A stretch of 64,000 nucleotides of DNA from Runella sp. MFBS21 (GTDB lineage: Bacteria > Bacteroidota > Bacteroidia > Cytophagales > Spirosomataceae). Positions 33,285-42,810 of the stretch are shown in pieces (the stretch's first letter is position 1; each line of letters starts with the position of its first letter). Below the pieces are notes generated by a model. That model was not told the origin of the DNA. It worked only from the letters and a program-made list of their open reading frames with translations, and did not search any database. A program made the translations under genes and the position numbers. The stretch spans positions 1 through 64,000 of the forward strand of contig NZ_JARNTW010000007.1 in assembly GCF_029433105.1 (NCBI RefSeq). Reading direction: 5' to 3'.

Positions 33285-34499
33285 TTAAGGATATAGTAAA
33301 TATTTCTGGCGCATTTTCTTAAAATTAGAAAGACCAGGCTCCCAACTTTTTCTGATTTCTTCCTCACTCTTGCCTGCAATAATTTGTTGTTGTAAAGCTT
33401 CATTTCCCGAAAGCTTATTGAACACACCCATTTGATGGGTTTGAACATTATTAAAAAACTTTTCTTTCACAGGATAAGCAGCGTAGAGTTCCATTAGCCA
33501 CTTTAGATTGAGTTTTTTTGTTTTGAGAAAAATGGAGGTGTCGTATTGGCGAAGATCAAGGCCGTAGCATTCGGTATCTTGGTGGAGCGGCGTCTCACTC
33601 ATACCTGGGATACTGACAGGTTTAAACGAAAAGCTGTATTTGCCTTTAAGAGCGGGAGCACCAAGTACCGCAAAAGGCATATAAGTACCACGTCCTTGGC
33701 TTATGATAGTGCCTTCAAACCAACAAATACTTGGATAAAGCATGATAGACTGCTGTGTATTGAGGTTGGGGGAAGGAGCTACGGGCAGCGTATACCCCAT
33801 GTCATGGGTATAGTTGGCTACTTTTATAATTTTGAGCTTACACTTCACTTGATTGGGAAGCCAACCTTCGCCGTTGAGCATTTGGGCAAATTCGCCAATC
33901 GTAAGCCCATGTGTAATAGGAATTGCAAACATCCCAATGCCTGATTTGAGATGAGGCTCTAAGATGGGGCCATCTACACAAAAACCGTGCGGGTTGGGGC
34001 GGTCAAATATAATCAGCTCTTTGTTGTTGAGAGCGCAAGATTCCATTACGTGAGCCAGTGTATTGATGTATGTATAAAACCTGGCACCTACGTCTTGCAC
34101 ATCAAAAATCATTACATCCAGGTCTTTGAGGTGGTCGGCGCTAGGTTTGCGGTTTTTACCATAAAGAGAAATGACGGGAATGCCCGTTTTAGCATCTACG
34201 CTATCATCTACTTTGGCGCCATTGCTGGCATTTCCCCTAAAACCATGCTCGGGACCAAAAATCTTAGCAATGGTTACACCCATTTGAAGAAGACTGTCTA
34301 CGCTTATTTTATTCCCAATGATAGAGGTTTGATTGATGACCATTCCTACTTTTTTCCCTTTCAGATAGGGTATATATTCAGAAGGCTGGTCAGCTCCAGT
34401 GATGATATGGGCTGAGGATAATGAAGGTCTGGTCTTAAATGCGCTTGATACCCACAAACTTAGCAGGGCTACTAAAAATGATATAAAAAATGGTTTCAT
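33285..34499 (-). CDS. namZ: Exo-beta-N-acetylmuramidase NamZ-like (DUF1343)
   Basis: 404 residues. A signal peptide of ~20 residues precedes the mature protein. The DUF1343 core is complete: VGMVINQTSI, KIFGPEHGFRG with the conserved Glu-His, MIFDVQDVGARFYTY, and the substrate loop FDRPNPHG. The NamZ family (GH171) removes terminal MurNAc from peptidoglycan fragments. It fits with murQ at 60060-60872, which processes MurNAc 6-phosphate. It lies just downstream of an alpha/beta hydrolase gene on the same strand (90 bp). Confidence 0.88.
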   Translation of the reverse strand: MKPFFISFLVALLSLWVSSAFKTRPSLSSAHIITGADQPSEYIPYLKGKKVGMVINQTSIIGNKISVDSLLQMGVTIAKIFGPEHGFRGNASNGAKVDDSVDAKTGIPVISLYGKNRKPSADHLKDLDVMIFDVQDVGARFYTYINTLAHVMESCALNNKELIIFDRPNPHGFCVDGPILEPHLKSGIGMFAIPITHGLTIGEFAQMLNGEGWLPNQVKCKLKIIKVANYTHDMGYTLPVAPSPNLNTQQSIMLYPSICWFEGTIISQGRGTYMPFAVLGAPALKGKYSFSFKPVSIPGMSETPLHQDTECYGLDLRQYDTSIFLKTKKLNLKWLMELYAAYPVKEKFFNNVQTHQMGVFNKLSGNEALQQQIIAGKSEEEIRKSWEPGLSNFKKMRQKYLLYP

Positions 34500-34589
34500 T
34501 TGGATGAATGTTTAAATCGTGAAAGTACGACAAAAAACATCCTGCCACAAAACAAATAAAATAGCCCTTCTGCTAGAGGTAGGCTTGTT

Positions 34590-35495
34590 TTAGTGACCCT
34601 CTTGACCACCACTACTGGCAGTGGCCATAGGATTGCCTGAGCCAGAATCAAACAAGGTGGTGACCAATTTACGTACCAAATCGGGATGCGAATAAGAAAT
34701 AAGATGGCCTGCTTCTGGCAAATAGATAAACTCAGCGGTCTTGTTGGTAAGCTGTTTTCGGGCAAAATCCAGATTGGAAGGGTCCACAATCCAGTCTTTG
34801 CCGCCTTGAACCACCGTGGTAGGTACTTCCAATTGCGACCATTCATTACTGAGTTTTTCCAACTCTTTGACATGGGCAAACTTTTCGAAGGTGGCCACAT
34901 TGAGGCGATGTGGTAGCCACATTCGCACTATCCACCACTTGGCAGGCTTCGAAAACCACCAGAACTTTTCTGTGGAGGGATCAATAGCGGGAGCCAGCAT
35001 CACTAGTTTATTGAACCTTTGAGGATTTAAGATGGCGATTTTGGCGGCGATAGGAGCACCATATGAGCGTCCCAAAATCACTCCTTTTTGGCGCGAATGA
35101 TTAAGACTCAAGGCAAGAGCAGCAGCACGAGCTTGTGTGTCGATAGAAGTCACAAATCGTTTTTTGCGATAACTAGAGTGATTGTAGCCTAAGCGGTCGA
35201 TGGCGATAATGTGGTATTTTTGTTGTAACAAGCTATCGTCTACCATGTTCATATAGCCATACCAAGCACCGGGGGCGCCATGAATCAACAAAAGTGGGGG
35301 TAGCGTATCGGCTCCAGTGGTGGCGACAAACAACCGTAGACTGTCGTTTTGGATGGTATAATAAGTAGGTTTAATGTTTCGGTTGGCATAATGTTCTCTG
35401 ATCTCTCGATCACTTTTTCGCCATGAACGAAAACAAGAAGAAAGTCCTCCGCACAATCCGCAGATACAAGCCCAAATGAAGAGTTTCTTTAACAT
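34590..35495 (-). CDS. Alpha/beta hydrolase, probable lipoprotein
   Basis: 301 residues. A possible lipoprotein signal ends CGGLSSC (Cys21). The alpha/beta hydrolase fold shows the oxyanion strand LLIHGAPGAWYG, the nucleophile elbow GRSYGA (Ser144), the acid Asp in GKDWIVDPSN, and the catalytic His in PEAGHLISY. The substrate is unknown. The last residues are Gly/Ser-rich. It is probably co-transcribed with the NamZ-like gene. Confidence 0.88.
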   Translation of the reverse strand: MLKKLFIWACICGLCGGLSSCFRSWRKSDREIREHYANRNIKPTYYTIQNDSLRLFVATTGADTLPPLLLIHGAPGAWYGYMNMVDDSLLQQKYHIIAIDRLGYNHSSYRKKRFVTSIDTQARAAALALSLNHSRQKGVILGRSYGAPIAAKIAILNPQRFNKLVMLAPAIDPSTEKFWWFSKPAKWWIVRMWLPHRLNVATFEKFAHVKELEKLSNEWSQLEVPTTVVQGGKDWIVDPSNLDFARKQLTNKTAEFIYLPEAGHLISYSHPDLVRKLVTTLFDSGSGNPMATASSGGQEGH

Positions 35496-35566
35496 GAGAA
35501 TGGTTAAGTGTGAGATTTGGTTAGAGTCTAGTTACTAGCCAAAAGTTTTATAATCATTTACAAAAG

Positions 35567-36313
35567 TTAAAATAAAGAGAGCTGTTGTTGGGAGAGTTCA
35601 GGATAGGCCATTGGCAACAAAACTTCTGGAACATTTGGATTGCTACGTTGATTGCTAAGGCGACGACTGATTGTAAATGCTTCCATAAGACTATCATCAA
35701 GTGGTTTGGCTATTTCTTTTAACGCCGCAGTAGGTAAATTGTTTTGTAACCAAATTGTTTCTGTACCAGGAAGAAGAAGCAAAGGCATGCGCTGTTTGGT
35801 ATTGTGAATCTTTGCCATAAGAGGGTTGGCCTCTGTCGTAATAATACTGAATGTATTCCAGACATCGTCTGTGTGGGCGGGGTTGACCCAGCTTTCCCAT
35901 ACTCCTGCCATGGCAAAAATGGGTTGATTGCGTAGCCTAATATAATAAGGGTATTTCTGTTTGTTGACGGTTTGCCACTCAAAGAAACCCGTAGAAGGTA
36001 TCAGACACCTTTGGGCATTTTGGAGGGCGTATTTGAAGGAGGGTTTTTGACCGAGCGTTTCGACTTTGGCATTGAGTGTCAAAGGGCGCATTTCTTCGGC
36101 TTCGGCTACGGTTTTGACCCAGTGAGGAACTAAACCCCAATTAAAAAATTGAATACGACGGGGAGCTTGCGCAGTTACGACGGGCCATTTGGGGTAGTCG
36201 AATCCATTGGCGTGATAAATAGGCTGGAAGTCAGCGGCATCAACTTCCATTTCAGCTTCTAAACGTTGCTCTATTTCCGCAACGGTGGCGGTTAAGGAAT
36301 TGCGAAAACACAT
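35567..36313 (-). CDS. SRAP domain protein (YedK/HMCES type)
   Basis: 248 residues. It starts MCFRNSL, giving Cys2, the nucleophile that cross-links to abasic sites in single-stranded DNA after Met removal. Other conserved parts are present: FNWGLVPHW, LTLNAKVETL, CLIPSTGFFEW with the conserved Glu, FSIITTEANPLMAKIHNTKQRMP with the catalytic His. It protects abasic sites during replication. It is divergent from the reductase at 36390. Confidence 0.93.
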   Translation of the reverse strand: MCFRNSLTATVAEIEQRLEAEMEVDAADFQPIYHANGFDYPKWPVVTAQAPRRIQFFNWGLVPHWVKTVAEAEEMRPLTLNAKVETLGQKPSFKYALQNAQRCLIPSTGFFEWQTVNKQKYPYYIRLRNQPIFAMAGVWESWVNPAHTDDVWNTFSIITTEANPLMAKIHNTKQRMPLLLLPGTETIWLQNNLPTAALKEIAKPLDDSLMEAFTISRRLSNQRSNPNVPEVLLPMAYPELSQQQLSLF

Positions 36314-36332
36314 AATGAACCAATTTTATCCT

Positions 36333-36340
36333 TAATTTTG
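36333..36340 (+). promoter_or_regulatory. -7 box before the second aldo/keto reductase
   Basis: TAATTTTG matches TAnnTTTG 50 bp before the start codon, but no clear -33 element is seen. Confidence 0.35.
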
Positions 36341-36389
36341 GGCGAAAATACTATTCCCGTCCTACTTTCATCAAACAAACATTTTAACT

Positions 36390-37412
36390 ATGAAATTCAA
36401 ATTATTGGGAAAATCTGGCCTGCGCGTTTCGGAAATTTGCTTAGGTACGATGACTTTTGGTAACGAATGGGGGTGGGGGGCCGATAAGCATGAAAGTAAA
36501 AAAATTTTTGATGCTTATACCAAAGCTGGCGGTAATTTTTTGGATACTGCCAATAGGTACACAGAAGGTACCTCCGAAAAATACTTGGGAGATTTTATCG
36601 CCTCTGATCGGGATCATTTTGTGGTTTCGACCAAATATACCTTGATGGACCGTGATGGGGATCCCAACTTTGCGGGAAATCATCGCAAAAACATGATTCG
36701 CTCGATAAACGAAAGCTTGAAGCGACTCAATACCGATTATATAGACTTGTTTTGGGTACATATGTGGGATTTTACCACGCCCGTCGATGAGGTGATGCGG
36801 GGATTGGATGATTTGATTCGCAGTGGTAAAGTGCATTATATTGGGATTTCGGATACGCCCGCTTGGGTGATTTCTAGGGCCAATATGCTGGCCGAACTTA
36901 GGGGCTGGAATCAATTTGCCGCTTTACAAATCGAATATTCGTTGCTTCAAAGGGGAGCTGAAAGGGATTTGCTGCCCATGGCCAAAGCCCTTGATATGGC
37001 CGTTACGCCTTGGGGGGTGATTGGGGGCGGCGCCCTCACTGGCAAATACCTCCGTGGTGAAGGGGGAAGAGTGCCTGAAAATAGCCTCCGTCGCAATGAC
37101 CGCAGTATGGAAATCGCCCAAGAAGTAGTAAGTATCGCTCAAGAGTTGGGATGTACACCTACCCAAGTGGCTATCAACTGGGTGCGTCAGCGGGTGTCTA
37201 ATGTAATGCCCATTATTGGTTCGCGTCGTGTGGAGCAAATCAAAGATTCTTTAGAAAGTCTAAACTCGGTCATTCCTGACGAAATGATGGAGCGTTTGAA
37301 CGAAATCAGTAAAATTGAGCTAGGATTTCCGCACGATTTTCTGTCGTCAGAAGGTGTAAAACAATCGGCTTTTGCCGGCACCTACGACCAAATTATTAAT
37401 CACCGCCTTTAA
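36390..37412 (+). CDS. Aldo/keto reductase, second copy
   Basis: 340 residues, full length. The N-terminus MKFKLLGKSGLRVSEICLG closely matches the reductase at 451-1467. The catalytic residues are DTANRYTEG (Asp, Tyr), VVSTKYT (Lys) and DLFWVHMWD (His). The C-terminal segment MPIIGSRRVEQI binds the NADP phosphate. The substrate is unknown. A strong hairpin ends the unit. Confidence 0.93.
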   Translation: MKFKLLGKSGLRVSEICLGTMTFGNEWGWGADKHESKKIFDAYTKAGGNFLDTANRYTEGTSEKYLGDFIASDRDHFVVSTKYTLMDRDGDPNFAGNHRKNMIRSINESLKRLNTDYIDLFWVHMWDFTTPVDEVMRGLDDLIRSGKVHYIGISDTPAWVISRANMLAELRGWNQFAALQIEYSLLQRGAERDLLPMAKALDMAVTPWGVIGGGALTGKYLRGEGGRVPENSLRRNDRSMEIAQEVVSIAQELGCTPTQVAINWVRQRVSNVMPIIGSRRVEQIKDSLESLNSVIPDEMMERLNEISKIELGFPHDFLSSEGVKQSAFAGTYDQIINHRL

Positions 37413-37420
37413 ACTTAAGA

Positions 37421-37450
37421 AAAGAGCGTTAGAAAATTCTAATGCTCTTT
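37421..37450 (+). terminator. Rho-independent terminator
   Basis: The 14-bp stem AAAGAGCGTTAGAA / TTCTAATGCTCTTT has one G-U pair and is followed by a T-run. It lies only 13 bp before the next start codon. Confidence 0.8.
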
Positions 37451-37462
37451 TTTCTTCCATAA

Positions 37463-37906
37463 ATGAAATTAGAATTACTACAAATCCTCAAAAATCAACT
37501 AGATACGCGCATGCAAGCGGCCTATGATGCCATGCAATCGGCGCAAGATTCGGCCAATGAAGAAACCAAAAGCAGTGCGGGTGACAAATACGAAACTGCT
37601 CGCGCCATGGCCCAAATCGAACGTGACCGCCATGCGCAGCTTTATGAGCAATTGCGTCAAGAACGGGCGGTCTTAGAGCGAATTGATCCTTCTTTTAATT
37701 TTGAAAGGGTAGGTCTAGGAGCATTGGTACATTCGTCTTTGGGTGATTTTTTGATTGCTGTAAGCGTAGGAGTAGTGATGGTGTCGGGACAAAAAATAAT
37801 CGTAGTATCTCCACAATCGCCATTAGGTGCTTCTTTGATGGGAAAGCAAGTGGGAGATGCATTTTTGTTCCAACAAAAGAAAGCCGTCATCCAAAACATT
37901 ACCTAA
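37463..37906 (+). CDS. Gre-factor-like coiled-coil protein
   Basis: 147 residues. The first ~75 residues are a predicted antiparallel coiled coil, with acidic and polar positions rather than hydrophobic helices. The C-terminal part ends with SPLGASLMGKQVGDAFLF, matching the FKBP-like C-terminal domain of GreA/GreB (SPLGxALxGKxxGD). It is probably an RNA-polymerase-associated factor. The N-terminal tip lacks an obvious Asp-Glu pair at the expected place, so cleavage stimulation is uncertain. It is followed after 1 bp by the TPR gene. Confidence 0.72.
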   Translation: MKLELLQILKNQLDTRMQAAYDAMQSAQDSANEETKSSAGDKYETARAMAQIERDRHAQLYEQLRQERAVLERIDPSFNFERVGLGALVHSSLGDFLIAVSVGVVMVSGQKIIVVSPQSPLGASLMGKQVGDAFLFQQKKAVIQNIT

Positions 37907-37907
37907 A

Positions 37908-39410
37908 ATGATTCGAAAAGCAAGCTTGAATAGTATAGTGAGATGTTTGGTATGGATACTGTTTTCTGGGTCTTTGATAGCTCAAAACGCGCCCTATACC
38001 ATTACTCCTCTACAACAGCAAGCTTATCGGGAGGTATTTAGGATGAAGGTCGGTGTGGCTCGTACATTGTTAGGAAAAGAAGCCCAAACCAATGCTTTTA
38101 AAGTATATGTGGAAGACTATGCAGACATGGTGACCTTGCTGGTGAGTGATGAGAAAAAGCTTTTTGATCAGCTTGCCCCTCGTCAAGACCAGCGTTTGGA
38201 GATTTTGAGTGAATTGCCTTCGACTTCCCCTTATCAGCGTTTGTGGCAAGCCGAGATACGTCTTCACTGGGCTTTTGTAAAACTAAAATTTGGAAAAGAA
38301 GTAAGTGCTTGCTGGGACATCATTAAGGCGTATCGGTTGTTGGAAGAAAACGCAAAAAAGTATCCCCACTTTATTAGCACCTACAAATCTCTCGGAATGC
38401 TTCATGTATTGATTGGGTCAGCGCCGCAAAACTATCAATGGGTAACCAAACTGCTCGGATTGCGTGGTAATATTCCGTTGGGATTGAGCGAATTACAAAA
38501 AGTGATTGAGCAAGATTCATTACTCAGGATTGAAGCGCAACTGGTGTCTGCTTTGCTGCATGCTTATGTCTTGAAATACACTGAAGTACAAAACAAGGAG
38601 CTAATAGCCTTGGTTGAAAGTGACGCCCAAAATCTCTTACTTCATTTTTTCGGTACTACCATTTCAATGAAAGACGGACGAGGAACCCAAGCACTACAAT
38701 TCCTTTCGGCTCGCCCTACGGGAAAAGAGTATTTACCTTTTCCTTTCTTAGATTATTTGAAAGGTGAGATTTTGTTACAAAAAGGTGATTATGAGGAGTG
38801 TAGGTCTCTTTTTGAGGGTTTTCTGAAAAATTATCGAGGCCAAAATTTCTTGAAAGATACCCAACTAAAATTGTTTTTGAGCTATTGGCTTGCAGGACAA
38901 GCGCAGGCTGCCATACCGTATTTGGATCGTATCCCAAAGGTAGGGAGTGCGTATGTGGAAGCTGATAAATTTGCCGAAAAATTTGCTCAAAATTTCAAGA
39001 AAGGCGAGATTTCGGAGCAGCAAAAGACTTTGATGAAAGCTCGTTTTGCTTTTGATGGAGGGTATTTGGCGGAAGCAGCACAAGTCTTGAAGCCTTACCA
39101 AGAAGAGGTATTTGTACGGACAAGCGACAAAGCTGAATTTCAGTATCGTTGGGGGCGGATTCTGCAACGTCAGAATCAAGCCGAAGCAGCGATACCTCAT
39201 TACGAACGAGCTATCGTATTGAGCAAATCTCAAAGTTTGTATTTTGGGGCAACTTCGGCCTTACAGTTAGGCTATATTTACCAAAACAAAAACCTAAAAA
39301 GCAAGGCAATTGAATACTTCAAGCTGGCTCTCAACTACCCAAAGCATGAATACAAAAACAGCGTGGACAACAAGGCCCGCGCTGCTTTGACTTTATTGGA
39401 GGTTGACTGA
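37908..39410 (+). CDS. TPR-rich exported protein, IML2/TTC39-like
   Basis: 500 residues from the ATG at 37908 (MIRKASLNSIVRCLVWILF), directly after the previous stop. An upstream start at 37857 would overlap it. There is a signal peptide of about 27 residues (ends SLIAQ). The rest is helical. Repeats resembling TPRs include DYLKGEILLQKGDYEECRSL and YRWGRILQRQNQAEAAIPHY, with SKAIEYFKLALN near the end. The order of repeats resembles the IML2/TTC39 family found in Bacteroidota and eukaryotes. The partner is unknown. Confidence 0.75.
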   Translation: MIRKASLNSIVRCLVWILFSGSLIAQNAPYTITPLQQQAYREVFRMKVGVARTLLGKEAQTNAFKVYVEDYADMVTLLVSDEKKLFDQLAPRQDQRLEILSELPSTSPYQRLWQAEIRLHWAFVKLKFGKEVSACWDIIKAYRLLEENAKKYPHFISTYKSLGMLHVLIGSAPQNYQWVTKLLGLRGNIPLGLSELQKVIEQDSLLRIEAQLVSALLHAYVLKYTEVQNKELIALVESDAQNLLLHFFGTTISMKDGRGTQALQFLSARPTGKEYLPFPFLDYLKGEILLQKGDYEECRSLFEGFLKNYRGQNFLKDTQLKLFLSYWLAGQAQAAIPYLDRIPKVGSAYVEADKFAEKFAQNFKKGEISEQQKTLMKARFAFDGGYLAEAAQVLKPYQEEVFVRTSDKAEFQYRWGRILQRQNQAEAAIPHYERAIVLSKSQSLYFGATSALQLGYIYQNKNLKSKAIEYFKLALNYPKHEYKNSVDNKARAALTLLEVD

Positions 39411-39451
39411 ATATATTGAAAATCAATCAATTGTCTCTCTTAGTTGGACGT

Positions 39452-40159
39452 TTATTTGCTAAGTTCCAAGTATTTCAAAAACTCGTTTTTTGTGTCAGCT
39501 TCTTGAAATTTCCCACCATAATAAGCCGTCACAGTTGTACTAGTATCGTCTTGTACACCCCGCGAAGCTACGCATAGATGTTTGGCATCCATTACTACGG
39601 CTACATTGGGCGTATCTAAGATGCTTTCCAGCTCTTTGGCTATTTGTACGGTAAGGCGTTCTTGGACTTGTGGCCGTTTGGCAAAATATTGTACGATTCG
39701 GTTGAGTTTGGAAAGGCCAATTACCTTCCCGCTCGAAATGTAAGCGACGTGCGCTTTTCCAAAAATAGGTACAAAGTGATGCTCACAGTTGGAGTAAAAA
39801 CTAATGTCTTTTTCTACCAACATTTCATTGTACTTGTACTTATTTTCAAAAAGTGTAGCCTTAGGTTTGTTGGCGGGGTTGAGACCTCCAAAAATTTCTT
39901 TAACATACATTTTGGCCACCCGGAGTGGAGTTCCTTTGAGGCTGTCGTCGGTAAGGTCCAGGCCCAAAGTTTCCATAATTTCTCGAAAATGGTGTTCAAT
40001 TTTGGCCACTTTTTCTACGTCACTCAACTCAAAAGCATCGGAGCGCAGGGGAGTGTTGTAAGCACTCAATCCGTGGTCGTCTCCCCATTCATCAATGGTT
40101 AAATCCAAAAGGTCTTGGTTGTCATGCGGGATACTCCACGAAGTTTCGTTCGGTTTCAT
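39452..40159 (-). CDS. folE: GTP cyclohydrolase I
   Basis: Converts GTP to 7,8-dihydroneopterin triphosphate, the first step to folate, biopterin and queuosine. 235 residues. The zinc ligands are in SNCEHHFVP (Cys and His) and CVASRGVQD (Cys). The family signature DLTDDSLKGTPLRVAKM is intact. The start at 40159 overlaps the upstream PTPS gene by 38 bp; the next internal Met falls inside the catalytic domain, so the overlap seems real. The pair suggests flux to a tetrahydropterin. Confidence 0.95.
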   Translation of the reverse strand: MKPNETSWSIPHDNQDLLDLTIDEWGDDHGLSAYNTPLRSDAFELSDVEKVAKIEHHFREIMETLGLDLTDDSLKGTPLRVAKMYVKEIFGGLNPANKPKATLFENKYKYNEMLVEKDISFYSNCEHHFVPIFGKAHVAYISSGKVIGLSKLNRIVQYFAKRPQVQERLTVQIAKELESILDTPNVAVVMDAKHLCVASRGVQDDTSTTVTAYYGGKFQEADTKNEFLKYLELSK

Positions 40160-40538
40160 ATAGTCGTATTTTCAAGTCAAATGTGGTCTCCAGATGCCCA
40201 CGTAAGATGTTATGAATCACAATTGCAATGTTCTCAGCACTAGGGTTGAGATGTTTAAATTCCTCAGTATCAAGGTTAAGATTTTTGTGGTCGAACTTTT
40301 GTAAAACATTTTCTTCAATCAAATCGTTCAGCCACTTTAGATCCACTACATAGCCCGTTTGGGGGTCTACTTCCCCTGTGACTTGCACAATAAGCTCATA
40401 ATTATGACCGTGATAATTAGGTAAATTACATTTTCCAAATACACGTTCATTTTGCTCCTGCGACCACGACGGATTGTGCAAACGATGTGCTGCATTGAAG
40501 TGGGCCTTGCGAAAAACTGCCACTCTAGGGTTGTTCAT
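40122..40538 (-). CDS. 6-pyruvoyl-tetrahydropterin synthase-like enzyme (PTPS/QueD family)
   Basis: 138 residues, full length. The zinc His residues are in FNAAHRLH and NYHGHNY, the catalytic Cys is in FGKCNLPNYHGHNY, and the C-terminal YETERNFVEY holds the conserved Glu. The stretch GKCNxPNxHGHNY and GEVDPQTGYVVDLKWL are closer to the animal-type PTPS pattern than to many bacterial QueD proteins, by eye. It may therefore make tetrahydrobiopterin rather than the queuosine intermediate; no other queuosine or biopterin genes are in the window. It is cotranscribed with folE. Confidence 0.88.
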   Translation of the reverse strand: MNNPRVAVFRKAHFNAAHRLHNPSWSQEQNERVFGKCNLPNYHGHNYELIVQVTGEVDPQTGYVVDLKWLNDLIEENVLQKFDHKNLNLDTEEFKHLNPSAENIAIVIHNILRGHLETTFDLKIRLYETERNFVEYPA

Positions 40539-40570
40539 GCCAATAATGTATTCAATTTCAAATGTGATTG

Positions 40571-40660
40571 TGACGAACGTGCCGAGGAGTCGTCAGAAAG
40601 TCTGTCTGCAACACCCTCTCGACCGTTGGGCGTGGTACCAAAGCCCTTGGGTAAGTCTCG
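40571..40660 (-). promoter_or_regulatory. GC-rich block in the PTPS/folE leader
   Basis: About 90 bases of clearly higher GC than their flanks begin about 30 bp upstream of the PTPS start. Short inverted pairs include GACGA/TCGTC, CAGA/TCTG and CCAA/TTGG. More than one frame is open on both strands, without a start or RBS that convinces me. It may be a structured 5' UTR. No known riboswitch was matched. Confidence 0.35.
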
Positions 40661-40931
40661 TTTTCAATTCATTTATTAAACGGCTTTAGTCTCCAAATAG
40701 TTTTATTTTTTTTGAGCTGTAGAAAAAATACTATAATTAATTCTAGCCCCATTCAATCCCCAATGAAGCTAAAAAACGGGTTTAATGGCTGATTTGAAAC
40801 AGATAAAAGAAGTACATAAATGGATAAAATCTACCAAAAAGAAAAAAAGACCATAAAATAAAGTACGATACATTGGTGATTTTATCTTATTTTTCGCGTT
40901 GTATTGCAATACCAATCAAATCGAATTGTAC

Positions 40932-40939
40932 TACTTTTG
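40932..40939 (+). promoter_or_regulatory. -7 box before glnS
   Basis: TACTTTTG matches TAnnTTTG, giving a leader of about 95 bases before the ATG at 41042. There is no clear -33 element. Confidence 0.4.
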
Positions 40940-41041
40940 CGTTTTCTAAGGCTTAAAAAATAATTGTCAGTTATTAGAAAAGTTCTAATTAGAAACCGAC
41001 AAGCAGCATACCTAGCCTATTTATTGTTAAATACAAAAAGA

Positions 41042-42724
41042 ATGAGTGACATTAGCAAAGAATCCACCGAAGAAAAATCATTGAACTTCATCGAGCAAAT
41101 CATCGAAGAAGACCTCCGTTTGGGGAAACACGGCGGCCGAGTATTGACGCGATTTCCACCTGAGCCCAACGGGTATTTGCACATTGGGCATGCCAAGTCT
41201 ATTTGTTTGAACTTTGGAGCAGCTCAAAAATATGGAGGAGCTACCAATCTTCGTTTTGATGATACCAATCCCGTCACTGAAGATACTGAGTATGTCGAAT
41301 CAATCAAAAATGATGTGCAATGGTTAGGCTTTCAGTGGGTTAACGAATTTTATGCTTCTGATTACTTTGATGAGTTATATCAATTTGCGATTGTTCTCAT
41401 TCAGAAGGGATTGGCATACGTCGATGATTCTACTTCCGAGCAAATGGCCGCTATGAAAGGCACTCCTACTGAGCCTGGTACCAATAGCCCTTATCGCAAT
41501 AGGACAGTCGAAGAAAATCTTGACTTGTTTGTCAAGATGAAAAATGGAGAATTTGCGGAAGGAACTCGCACACTGCGTGCAAAAATCGATATGGCTTCTC
41601 CCAATATGATTATGAGAGACCCTGTGCTATATCGTATCAAATTTGCCCATCATCACCGTACGGGTGATAAGTGGTGCATCTACCCGATGTATGATTTTGC
41701 GCATGGACAGTCAGATTCGATTGAAAAAATTACGCATTCGATTTGTACGTTGGAGTTTGTACCTCACCGCGAGCTGTACGATTGGTGTATCAACAATCTA
41801 GAGATTTTTCCTTCTAAACAATACGAGTTTTCGCGTTTGAATCTCACTTATACCGTGATGAGCAAGCGTAAGTTGTTACAATTAGTCAACGAAAAGCACG
41901 TGACAGGCTGGGACGATCCTCGAATGCCTACACTTTCGGGGATGCGGCGACGGGGTTATACGCCTGAGTCGATTCGGGAGTTTTGTGACAGAGCTGGGGT
42001 GACCAAAAATATTCAGTTGATTGACATAAGTCTTTTGGAGTTTTGTGTGCGTGACCATCTCAATAAAGTGGCCGAACGTCGTATGGTTGTTTTAGACCCT
42101 ATCAAAGTAGTGATTACTAATTTTCCGGAAGGAGAAGTAGAAATGTGCTACAGCGAAAACAATCCCGAAGATCCCAACGGAGGCATGAGAGAAGTGCCGT
42201 TTAGTCGTGAGATATACATTGAGCGGGAAGATTTTATGGAAAATCCTCCCAAAAAGTATTTCCGCTTAGCTCCCGGACAAATGGTGCGTCTCAAAAGCGC
42301 GTACATCATTCGTTGTGATGAGGTCATCAAAGACGAAAATGGAGAAGTGACAGAGCTTCACTGTAGCTACATCGAAAACAGTAAGAGTGGTAATGATACT
42401 TCTGGTATCAATGTCAAAGGGACGCTCCATTGGGTGGCTGTTAATCAAGCACTTTCGGTAGAGATTCGTCAATACGACCGACTTTTTAAAGTAGAAGACC
42501 TCTCTAATGCCGAAGGAGATTTTAAAGATTATATCAATCCAGATTCTTTACAAATCGTGACAGGCTATGCGGAACCTGCCTTAAAAGATGCCGCTATCGG
42601 CGCTAAGTTTCAGTTTATGCGAAAAGGGTATTTTTGCTTAGATATCGATAGTACCGACGAAAAATTGATATTTAATCGTACTGTCGGCCTGAAAGATACT
42701 TGGGGAAAAGTAGCCAATAAATAA
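41042..42724 (+). CDS. glnS: Glutaminyl-tRNA synthetase
   Basis: 560 residues from the ATG at 41042 ([19 protein letters not shown]); the longer frame to 40964 has an atypical leader. Class I signature: [15 protein letters not shown] (HIGH), RFDDTNP, and VMSKRKL (KMSKS equivalent). The C-terminal beta-barrel anticodon-binding domains are complete, with the GlnRS-type [16 protein letters not shown]. It charges tRNA-Gln directly, so this organism need not rely on the transamidation route. Confidence 0.97.
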   Translation: MSDISKESTEEKSLNFIEQIIEEDLRLGKHGGRVLTRFPPEPNGYLHIGHAKSICLNFGAAQKYGGATNLRFDDTNPVTEDTEYVESIKNDVQWLGFQWVNEFYASDYFDELYQFAIVLIQKGLAYVDDSTSEQMAAMKGTPTEPGTNSPYRNRTVEENLDLFVKMKNGEFAEGTRTLRAKIDMASPNMIMRDPVLYRIKFAHHHRTGDKWCIYPMYDFAHGQSDSIEKITHSICTLEFVPHRELYDWCINNLEIFPSKQYEFSRLNLTYTVMSKRKLLQLVNEKHVTGWDDPRMPTLSGMRRRGYTPESIREFCDRAGVTKNIQLIDISLLEFCVRDHLNKVAERRMVVLDPIKVVITNFPEGEVEMCYSENNPEDPNGGMREVPFSREIYIEREDFMENPPKKYFRLAPGQMVRLKSAYIIRCDEVIKDENGEVTELHCSYIENSKSGNDTSGINVKGTLHWVAVNQALSVEIRQYDRLFKVEDLSNAEGDFKDYINPDSLQIVTGYAEPALKDAAIGAKFQFMRKGYFCLDIDSTDEKLIFNRTVGLKDTWGKVANK

Positions 42725-42740
42725 AAATATTAATGTTAGA

Positions 42741-42777
42741 AAAATGGGCAAGCTAATTTCTTCAGCTTGCCCATTTT
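42741..42777. terminator. Bidirectional terminator between glnS and maeB
   Basis: The 14-bp perfect stem AAAATGGGCAAGCT (42741-42754) / AGCTTGCCCATTTT (42764-42777) sits between convergent genes. Confidence 0.88.
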
Positions 42778-42810
42778 GTTGATGCTACTTAATGATTTGA
42801 AATTTGGGAG

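Larger units (their letters stand above)
40539..41041. other. Intergenic region between PTPS and glnS
   Basis: The first ~140 bp next to PTPS contain a GC-rich structured block (40571-40660). The remainder is AT-rich and carries the glnS promoter candidate. No gene was found. Confidence 0.6.
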
